Shown piece after piece: positions 32,210 through 37,569 of a DNA stretch of 37,569 nt. Each line of letters starts with the position of its first letter. Positions within the stretch are counted from its first letter, which is position 1. The stretch covers positions 34,100 to 71,668 of the forward strand of contig NZ_JAGYPE020000004.1 of assembly GCF_018343545.2 (NCBI RefSeq). The letters are read 5' to 3'. The translations under genes were made by a program, and so were the position numbers. Under the pieces are notes generated by a model. It made no database searches. It was not told the origin of the DNA and saw only the letters and a list, made by a program, of their open reading frames with translations. Source of the DNA: Neobacillus citreus. Its GTDB lineage: Bacteria; Bacillota; Bacilli; Bacillales; Cytobacillaceae.

Positions 32210-33406
32210 TTAACTAATTTTTTTCAATGGTTCACGAAATACATATTGATTTCTTCCCGCACCAATACCTGCAACGGTTAACATGACATTTATAATTGCT
32301 AAAACGAATAACGGGATCGTCCATGACTGGGTCTGGTCGAAAAGGAAACCAATCAAACTAGGACCGATTGCTGCCAGCAGATAGCCGATTGATTGAGACA
32401 TGCCCGATAAACTCGCTGCTTGCTTGGCATCGGTTGTTCTTAAACCGATAAAGGTAAGGGCTAAACTGAAGCTTGCACTCTGGGCAACTCCTATAAAAAT
32501 AACGGACGTTATTAATAATATGGTATTACTACTAAAGATAAGTCCAAATAACCCAACTAAGTGAAGAATTCCTAAAAAGAGAACCATTCCTTTTTGATGT
32601 CGAAAACGTTCGGCTATGACCGGAGTCATAAACGTGGCCGGAAGTCCCGCCAATTGCATGATAGAAAGGATCCAGCCTGCTAAAGTCAAGCTCATCCCAT
32701 GGCTTTCTAAAATGGCCGGCAACCAGGCGATTGTGCAGTAAAACAAAAATGATTGTAGTCCTATAAAAAAGGTAACCTGCCAGGCCAATGCAGAAGACCA
32801 TAGGCCTTTATTTCCGGAAGGTATGTTCTCGACCGGTTTACGGACGCTTGTTTCACGAAGCTGCGGGAACCAAATAATCATTGCCATCACGGCTAATACG
32901 GCCCAAAAAGCTAGAGCTGTTTTCCAGCCTAAAGCCATCCCTTGGGCTAGCGGCACAATAATCCCAGACCCAAGCGCAGCAAAGGTACTAAGTGCTGTCG
33001 TATAGGTGCTTGTCATGATTCCGACCTTATCCGGGAATTTCAGCTTTACTAAACTAGGCAGGAGGACATTCCCGACTGCGATGCCAACTCCGATCAGAAG
33101 GGTGCCGAGAAAAACGGTTGGGATGTAACCAAGTGACCGTATGATAATTCCTATAAATAAGATAAAAAGACCGAAAAATATAGTTCGTTCATTGCCATAG
33201 GTGCGGCTGATTCTTGGTGCAAGCACGGAAATGATGGCAAATGATAGTAATGGCAGAGTGGTAATAAATCCGGCTGTTCCGTTTGAAATGCCTAAGTCTG
33301 TACGGATAAATCCGATGAGGGGGCCCACAGATGTGAGGGCAGGCCGTAAATTAAACGCTACAAAAATAATCCCGATGACGAGTAGGGTTCTATTCATTTT
33401 TTTCAT
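32210..33406 (-). CDS. MFS permease, CynX/NimT family
   Basis: 398 residues, twelve predicted membrane helices. The beginning RTLLVIGIIFVAFNLRPALTSVGPL is the characteristic first helix of CynX/NimT (cyanate or 2-nitroimidazole efflux-like) transporters, with NLRPALTSV highly conserved in them. Start ATG 33406 has GGAGGAACAGA upstream. Substrate is unknown; annotated members are often called cyanate or nitroimidazole transporters without direct evidence. Monocistronic. Confidence 0.9.
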   Translation of the reverse strand: MKKMNRTLLVIGIIFVAFNLRPALTSVGPLIGFIRTDLGISNGTAGFITTLPLLSFAIISVLAPRISRTYGNERTIFFGLFILFIGIIIRSLGYIPTVFLGTLLIGVGIAVGNVLLPSLVKLKFPDKVGIMTSTYTTALSTFAALGSGIIVPLAQGMALGWKTALAFWAVLAVMAMIIWFPQLRETSVRKPVENIPSGNKGLWSSALAWQVTFFIGLQSFLFYCTIAWLPAILESHGMSLTLAGWILSIMQLAGLPATFMTPVIAERFRHQKGMVLFLGILHLVGLFGLIFSSNTILLITSVIFIGVAQSASFSLALTFIGLRTTDAKQAASLSGMSQSIGYLLAAIGPSLIGFLFDQTQSWTIPLFVLAIINVMLTVAGIGAGRNQYVFREPLKKIS

Positions 33407-33572
33407 TCTGTTCCTCCAAGGTGAAAAGAAAGAGAGCTTCCTTTTTTATTCATAACCATAATCATATCATTTTATTGGCTCTAAATGCATTAAATTCATA
33501 TAGAAAAATGAGAACCCATAATTGTATTATGTTAACTAAGGGCTATAAAGAAATTTTCCCAACTTTTATCAA

Positions 33573-33586
33573 TGTAAACGCATTCA
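33573..33586. promoter_or_regulatory. Candidate CcpA cre site upstream of the subtilase gene
   Basis: TGTAAACGCATTCA agrees with TGWAANCGNTNWCA at every position but one. It lies about 75 bases before the protease start, consistent with repression of a secreted protease by preferred sugars. Confidence 0.55.
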
Positions 33587-33660
33587 TATATGAGTGATTC
33601 AAAAATAAACTCAATATTGCGGTTGAATGCCGCTACATAAAAAAGAGAGGGGAAGAGGGA

Positions 33661-34929
33661 ATGAAAAAGTCAAAAAAGGTGGGTTCTGCAATACTTGGTT
33701 TGTTAATGGGGGCATCCTTGTTTTCGACCGGAGCATTCGGTCAAGGTCCTGACTCAAATGAAACATTTAGAGTTATGATTGAAGGGCCAAGTGCAGAAAT
33801 GGCAAAAGCAAAGCAAAATGTTGGCGTTCGCTGGGACTTTGGGACAGAAGGCTTCACAACGACTATAAATACCAAGCAATATGAAGCATTATTGAATAAT
33901 AAGAATATAAAGATTGAAAGAGTACCAGAGGTGCATTTGGATCGAGTTGAAAATGCGCCGAATGGAAAAGTTGGTGCAACCGCCATAACCTCTCTGCCGG
34001 ACGACCGGACACCATGGGGAATTCAGGCAATTTATAATGATCCGTATATTAGCAGCACATCTGGCGGGACGGGGATTAAAATTGCTGTATTAGATACAGG
34101 TGTATATATAAATCATTATGATTTAGTTGGAAATGGTGAGCAATGTAAAGATTTTACGCAATCTTCATCCTCAATAGTTAATGGCACTTGTACAGACCGA
34201 AACGGGCATGGCACACACGTAGCCGGTACAGCTAATGCTCACGGAGCTTCTGATGGATTAGGAGTCTATGGTGTAGCACCACAGGCTAAGCTTTGGGCTT
34301 ACAAGGTGTTAAATGACCAAGGCTCCGGTTATTCTGATGATATTGCTGGTGCTATTCGCCATGCCGCAGATGAAGCAGTTAGAACTGGTTCAAAAGTAGT
34401 CATTTCCATGTCACTTGGTTCTAGCGGAAAAGACACCATGATTGCCAGCGCCGTGGATTACGCCTACAGCAAAGGTACGCTGATTGTCGCCGCGGCCGGA
34501 AACAGCGGCTATGCCGATAATACCATTGGTTATCCGGGGGCCTTGAAAAACGCTGTAGCCGTTGCTGCTTTGGAAAATGTTCAACAAAACGGAACGTATC
34601 GAGTCGCAAATTATTCGTCCCGCGGCAACTCCTCTACTGATGGTGACTATATTATCCAGGAGCGTGATGTTGAAATTTCAGCGCCAGGCAGTAACATTCA
34701 ATCTACCTGGTACGATGGAAATTACAATACCATCAGCGGAACTTCGATGGCCACCCCGCATGTTTCAGGGTTAGCAGCGAAAATTTGGTCCTCCAATTTA
34801 TCCTGGACCAACACTCAGCTCCGCGCAGAACTGCAAAGAAGAGCTAAACTATACGACATTAAAGGCGGTTACGGTGCAGCAACAGGGGATGACTACGCAT
34901 CAGGATTTGGATTTGCCAGGGTAAAATAG
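33661..34929 (+). CDS. Secreted subtilisin-family serine protease (S8)
   Basis: 422-residue pre-pro-protease. A signal peptide (about 1-27, basic KKSKK then hydrophobic, cleavage near AFG-QG) is followed by an inhibitor-type propeptide (about 34-100, beginning FRVMIEGPS), then the catalytic domain. The triad is D145 in IAVLDTGV, H183 in NGHGTHVAGT and S362 in GTSMATPHVSG, with oxyanion-hole N281 in AAAGNSG. Two cysteines (162 and 177) near the catalytic histidine could form a disulfide, unlike most Bacillus subtilisins. The ribosome site is GAGGGGAAGAGG. It degrades extracellular protein. Confidence 0.95.
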   Translation: MKKSKKVGSAILGLLMGASLFSTGAFGQGPDSNETFRVMIEGPSAEMAKAKQNVGVRWDFGTEGFTTTINTKQYEALLNNKNIKIERVPEVHLDRVENAPNGKVGATAITSLPDDRTPWGIQAIYNDPYISSTSGGTGIKIAVLDTGVYINHYDLVGNGEQCKDFTQSSSSIVNGTCTDRNGHGTHVAGTANAHGASDGLGVYGVAPQAKLWAYKVLNDQGSGYSDDIAGAIRHAADEAVRTGSKVVISMSLGSSGKDTMIASAVDYAYSKGTLIVAAAGNSGYADNTIGYPGALKNAVAVAALENVQQNGTYRVANYSSRGNSSTDGDYIIQERDVEISAPGSNIQSTWYDGNYNTISGTSMATPHVSGLAAKIWSSNLSWTNTQLRAELQRRAKLYDIKGGYGAATGDDYASGFGFARVK

Positions 34930-34954
34930 TTATAGGATTCTGCCCTCCTGCCGA

Positions 34955-34982
34955 TTGAACAATTAATAGGTTATGATATAAA
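34955..34982 (+). promoter_or_regulatory. Sigma-A promoter of the 166-residue gene
   Basis: TTGAAC (34955-34960), 16 bp, TATAAA (34977-34982), about 60 bases before the ATG at 35042. Confidence 0.55.
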
Positions 34983-35041
34983 ATTAAGTTAATAGTTAAA
35001 AATTATAGGAATGTTTGAGACGGCTGCATGGGGGAACAGAT

Positions 35042-35542
35042 ATGGTTGTTGTAAAATCGGTAAAAATCGATGGAGAGAGTATCCATATTTTTAATAGTGC
35101 CATCTATATTTTTGAATCAAGTTCTGGATTCAGCTTGCAATTGGATCTCATTGTGAGCGAAGTGACGGTGAAAAAATATAGAAAGTTTGAAAACCTGATT
35201 ATGGAAATAGAATTAGAGGACGGTCGCATCCTTCAGACCATTATGCATGCGAAAATCCTCCCAGGAGGCTTGCCACAGCTAAATTTATTTTCTGAACTTG
35301 ATGATCTAAATGAATATGAGGATTTCGATAAAATCAATGAAAATGATTCATGGTTTCCTAATATTGAAGAGGGCATCACATTGGAAGAAATAAGAAAAGT
35401 GGAAATGCCGTTGGAAGAGGTTAGTTTAAAATTAAAACTGCCCATAAACCAGACTGAATGGCTTAAAGCCCAAAAAAAGAGTGTTTTGAATGAAATGTTT
35501 AAGGAAGTAATTAATGATATTATGAAAAAACAAGACCTATAA
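35042..35542 (+). CDS. Hypothetical protein, 166 residues
   Basis: Not recognised. Start ATG 35042 is chosen because GGGGGAA lies 6 bases upstream; the frame extends a few codons further but has no better signal. The N-terminal part (MVVVKSVKIDGESIHIFNSAIYIFESSSGFSLQLDLIVSE) looks like a beta-rich domain; the middle is acidic (SELDDLNEYEDFDKINENDSW) and the C-terminus helical and lysine-rich. No signal peptide. It lies between the subtilase and glutamine synthetase genes. Confidence 0.7.
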   Translation: MVVVKSVKIDGESIHIFNSAIYIFESSSGFSLQLDLIVSEVTVKKYRKFENLIMEIELEDGRILQTIMHAKILPGGLPQLNLFSELDDLNEYEDFDKINENDSWFPNIEEGITLEEIRKVEMPLEEVSLKLKLPINQTEWLKAQKKSVLNEMFKEVINDIMKKQDL

Positions 35543-35565
35543 GGTAACGAACATGCTGTTAAAGC

Positions 35566-35595
35566 CGACATTCTAGGTAGGAATGTCGTTTTTTT
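35566..35595 (+). terminator. Terminator after the 166-residue gene
   Basis: CGACATTC (35566-35573) pairs with GAATGTCG (35581-35588), followed by TTTTTTT. Confidence 0.9.
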
Positions 35596-35678
35596 AGTTT
35601 ATCATACATAATTATGTATATTCATGAATAAAAATCCTCTTATAAATTTATAGTAACCTATTATCCATTATCATATTA

Positions 35679-35692
35679 TGAAAACGCTTTCT
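35679..35692. promoter_or_regulatory. CcpA cre site upstream of glutamine synthetase
   Basis: TGAAAACGCTTTCT is a perfect match to the form TGAAARCGYTTWNN. It lies 42 bp upstream of the -35 box, a place more suited to activation by CcpA or to distal repression than to direct promoter blocking. Confidence 0.7.
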
Positions 35693-35734
35693 AGAAAACT
35701 AGCATAAATATTCAAAAAAACATGCAGAAAGTAC

Positions 35735-35763
35735 TTGTCTAATGATAGACTTTTAAATATAAT
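35735..35763 (+). promoter_or_regulatory. Sigma-A promoter of glnA
   Basis: TTGTCT (35735-35740), 17 bp, perfect TATAAT (35758-35763). The transcription start is expected near 35770, inside the TnrA/GlnR box. Confidence 0.85.
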
Positions 35764-35779
35764 GTAAGAAAATATAACA
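35763..35779. promoter_or_regulatory. TnrA/GlnR box at the glnA promoter
   Basis: TGTAAGAAAATATAACA fits TGTNA-N7-TNACA at every fixed position. It overlaps the last base of the -10 box and the transcription start, so it should repress, most likely by GlnR during nitrogen excess. Confidence 0.88.
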
Positions 35780-35801
35780 TGAAATTGAGAGGTAATGTGA
35801 C

Positions 35802-37166
35802 ATGACTGAAACACTTATTTCAAATGTGGCAATTGATTCTACAACTTTAGAACAAATTAAGAAAATCATGAACGAAAAAAGTGTTGAGCTTTTGCACTTA
35901 CAATTCGTCGATATTGAAGGCATCTTAAAGCATGTCACTGTTACAGTAGAGCAGTTTGATGATGTGGTTGAAGGCAAGATGATGTTTGATGGTTCTTCCA
36001 TTAAAGGTTTTTCTCCGATTAATAAGTCAGACCTTTATTTGCAGCCAGACCTAAATACATTTGCGGTACTTCCTTGGACTGTTGAACAAGGTTATTCAGA
36101 AGCACGTTTCTTATGCTCCGTTAAAAACCCGGATGGTACACTATTTGAAGGTGACACGAGAAATGTCCTGAAGAAAACAGTGGAACGTGCTGCTGATCAA
36201 GGCTATACCATTTCGGTCGGTCCTGAATTGGAATTCTTCCTTTTTAAAACAGATGAAAATGGTTACCCAACTCAGGAGCTCGGCGATAAAGCTGGCTATT
36301 TCGAGCCATCTCCATATGATTTAGGTGAACGTGTTCGCCTAGAAATCTACCGTGCGTTGAAGGCAATGGGCTTTACGATTGAAGCCTCTCACCACGAGGT
36401 TGCAGAAGGGCAGCATGAAATTAACTTTAAATATGCAGATGTCCTTACTGCTGCGGACTTGGCAACTACTTATAAGTGGGTTGTTAAGACAGTTGCGAAG
36501 AAATTTGGTTTGCATGCTACCTTTATGCCAAAGCCGGTTTTCGGTATCAATGGTTCCGGAATGCACGTCAATATGTCATTCTTTGAGGGAAGCGAAAATG
36601 CATTCTTCGATCCTTCTGATGAATTACAATTATCGAAAAAAGCCTATCAATTTATTGCAGGTGTATTAGAAAATGTAAAGAGCTTTACTGCCATCACGAA
36701 CCCGCTAGTAAACTCTTACAAGCGTTTGGTTCCTGGCTATGAGGCACCGTGCTATATTGCATGGTCCACATCAAATCGTTCAGCCCTTATTCGTATTCCT
36801 GCCAAAAGAGGTCTTGCGACTCGTGTAGAATTACGCTGTCCAGACCCATCATCCAACCCATATTTAACGTTTGCGGTTATTGCTTCGGCAGGCCTGGATG
36901 GAATTGAAAAAGAATTAGAAGCGCCGGTGCAAATTCAAGAGGATATTTTCCACATGAATGAAGAGGAAAGAGCATTCCGCGGCATCGACAATCTTCCGGG
37001 AAGCTTAGCTGAAGCTTTAAAAGAATTAGAGGCAGGAGAAATTGCTTCTCAAACATTGGGAGAGCACGTTTACACAGAATATGTTTCCCTGAAAAAAGGA
37101 GAATGGGACAGCTATCGTACTGCCGTTCACTCTTGGGAAATCGCAAACTACCATTCTAAATTCTAA
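35802..37166 (+). CDS. glnA: Glutamine synthetase, type I-alpha
   Basis: 454 residues, Gram-positive type I-alpha length (no adenylylation loop). Makes glutamine from glutamate, ammonia and ATP. Motifs are MFDGSSIKGF (61-70), GPELEFFLF near 141-149, GQHEINFKYAD near 208-218, HATFMPKPVFGINGSGMHVN near 238-257 and NRSALIRIPAKRGLATRVELRCPDPSSNPYL near 325-355. No glnR precedes it, so it may be a second glutamine synthetase beside the usual glnRA copy. The loop after the first motif differs from B. subtilis GlnA: FSPINKSDLYL where that protein has FVRIEESDMYL, changing residues recalled as important for feedback inhibition. The glutamates in GYEAP and GEWD are retained. Confidence 0.95.
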   Translation: MTETLISNVAIDSTTLEQIKKIMNEKSVELLHLQFVDIEGILKHVTVTVEQFDDVVEGKMMFDGSSIKGFSPINKSDLYLQPDLNTFAVLPWTVEQGYSEARFLCSVKNPDGTLFEGDTRNVLKKTVERAADQGYTISVGPELEFFLFKTDENGYPTQELGDKAGYFEPSPYDLGERVRLEIYRALKAMGFTIEASHHEVAEGQHEINFKYADVLTAADLATTYKWVVKTVAKKFGLHATFMPKPVFGINGSGMHVNMSFFEGSENAFFDPSDELQLSKKAYQFIAGVLENVKSFTAITNPLVNSYKRLVPGYEAPCYIAWSTSNRSALIRIPAKRGLATRVELRCPDPSSNPYLTFAVIASAGLDGIEKELEAPVQIQEDIFHMNEEERAFRGIDNLPGSLAEALKELEAGEIASQTLGEHVYTEYVSLKKGEWDSYRTAVHSWEIANYHSKF

Positions 37167-37177
37167 TAAAAAGTCTT

Positions 37178-37212
37178 AAGCACTGGGGGCTGGCCTCAGT
37201 GCTTTATTTTTT
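37178..37212 (+). terminator. Terminator of glnA
   Basis: AAGCACTG (37178-37185) pairs with CAGTGCTT (37197-37204), followed by TATTTTTT. Confidence 0.9.
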
Positions 37213-37569
37213 GGTTATAGAAATGGTCATATAAGAGTTCTCAGACCAAAGGGGTTTGAGAAGAAGAGTAGAAATGGTCTTATAAAAGGCTCATAAGACC
37301 AAAGTCGCTAGAAAACAAGTGTTGAAGTGGTCTTATAAAAGGTTCATAAGACTAAAGTCGCGAGAAAACAAGTGTTGAAGTGGTCTTATAAAAGGCTCAT
37401 AAGACCAAAGTTGCTAGAAAACAAGTGTGAAGTGGTCTTATAAAAGGTTCATAAGACCGAAAAGGCTGGAAAGCAAGTATAGAAGTGGTCTTATAAAGAG
37501 TTCATAATACCAAAGTTGCTAGAAAACAAGTGTTGAAGTGGTCTTATAAAGAGTTCATAATACCAAAGT
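37213..37569. repeat. Tandem array of seven 51-53-bp hairpin repeats, running off the window
   Basis: Units begin with GGTC at 37225, 37276, 37329, 37382, 37434, 37487 and 37540 (periods 51, 53, 53, 52, 53, 53). Each central unit has an inverted repeat GGTCTTAT...ATAAGACC around AAAAGGYTC, then a conserved linker close to AAAGT-GCTAGAAAACAAGTGTTGAA. The first unit is the most diverged. In the last two units the right arm is ATAATACC, which weakens the stem. No gene lies in this stretch. Confidence 0.92.

Noticed and set aside
37213..37569. CRISPR array
   Set aside because: Repeat and intervening segments are equally conserved, the period is about 53 bp with no unique spacers, and there are no cas genes.

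Overview
The window looks like chromosome of a low-to-mid GC, endospore-forming member of the Bacillaceae (a Neobacillus- or Bacillus-like genome is my guess, not proven). Supporting signs are strong Shine-Dalgarno sites with frequent TTG and GTG starts, a GerA/GerB/GerC spore-germinant receptor operon behind a textbook sigma-G promoter, CcpA-type cre sites, a TnrA/GlnR box in front of a type I-alpha glutamine synthetase, and rho-independent terminators after most operons. I saw no rRNA or tRNA genes, IS elements, CRISPR array or prophage genes.

Layout. (1) 1-2486: an acyl-CoA ligase coupled to a metallo-beta-lactamase-fold hydrolase. (2) 2563-12613: a PAS/AAA+/HTH sigma-54 activator, then an eight-gene beta-oxidation-type operon (acyl-CoA dehydrogenase, SDR, acyl-CoA ligase, 3-hydroxyacyl-CoA dehydrogenase, EtfB, EtfA, a second 3-hydroxyacyl-CoA dehydrogenase, enoyl-CoA hydratase) behind a consensus -24/-12 promoter. 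Three ATTC-N6-GAAT inverted repeats lie upstream of that promoter. (3) 12761-14430: hydroxypyruvate isomerase-like and tartronate-semialdehyde-reductase-like genes. (4) 14536-15930, minus strand: a small PH-domain membrane protein and a two-domain GNAT acetyltransferase. (5) 16072-20651: a second, related sigma-54 activator followed by its own -24/-12 promoter driving a CaiC-like ligase and an AtoE-type short-chain fatty acid transporter. (6) 20779-22507: two small unknown genes and a PRPP-synthetase paralogue. (7) 22638-26752, minus strand: the germinant receptor operon with an extra two-helix small protein. (8) 26964-29964: TetR regulator, crotonase and acyl-CoA ligase. (9) 30308-37166: SstT-like transporter, unknown small gene, CynX/NimT-type MFS permease (minus), secreted subtilase, unknown gene, glutamine synthetase. 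(10) 37213 to the end: an array of 51-53-bp hairpin repeats that continues past the edge.

The centre of interest is a carboxylic/fatty-acid catabolic island. It has four AMP-forming acyl-CoA ligases, two crotonases, two 3-hydroxyacyl-CoA dehydrogenases, one acyl-CoA dehydrogenase, an ETF pair and a short-chain fatty acid permease. Two paralogous sigma-54 activators and one TetR regulator appear to control it. The inverted repeats upstream of both sigma-54 promoters share a TGATTC-N6-GAATCA-like pattern, so the activators may read the same operator. No thiolase is encoded here, so either it lies elsewhere or the pathway ends differently. A second theme is non-coding: 21-bp-phased TATCCGAnAGTnA repeats at two places in opposite orientations, three related GTGCC-GGCAC terminator hairpins, and the 53-bp hairpin array.
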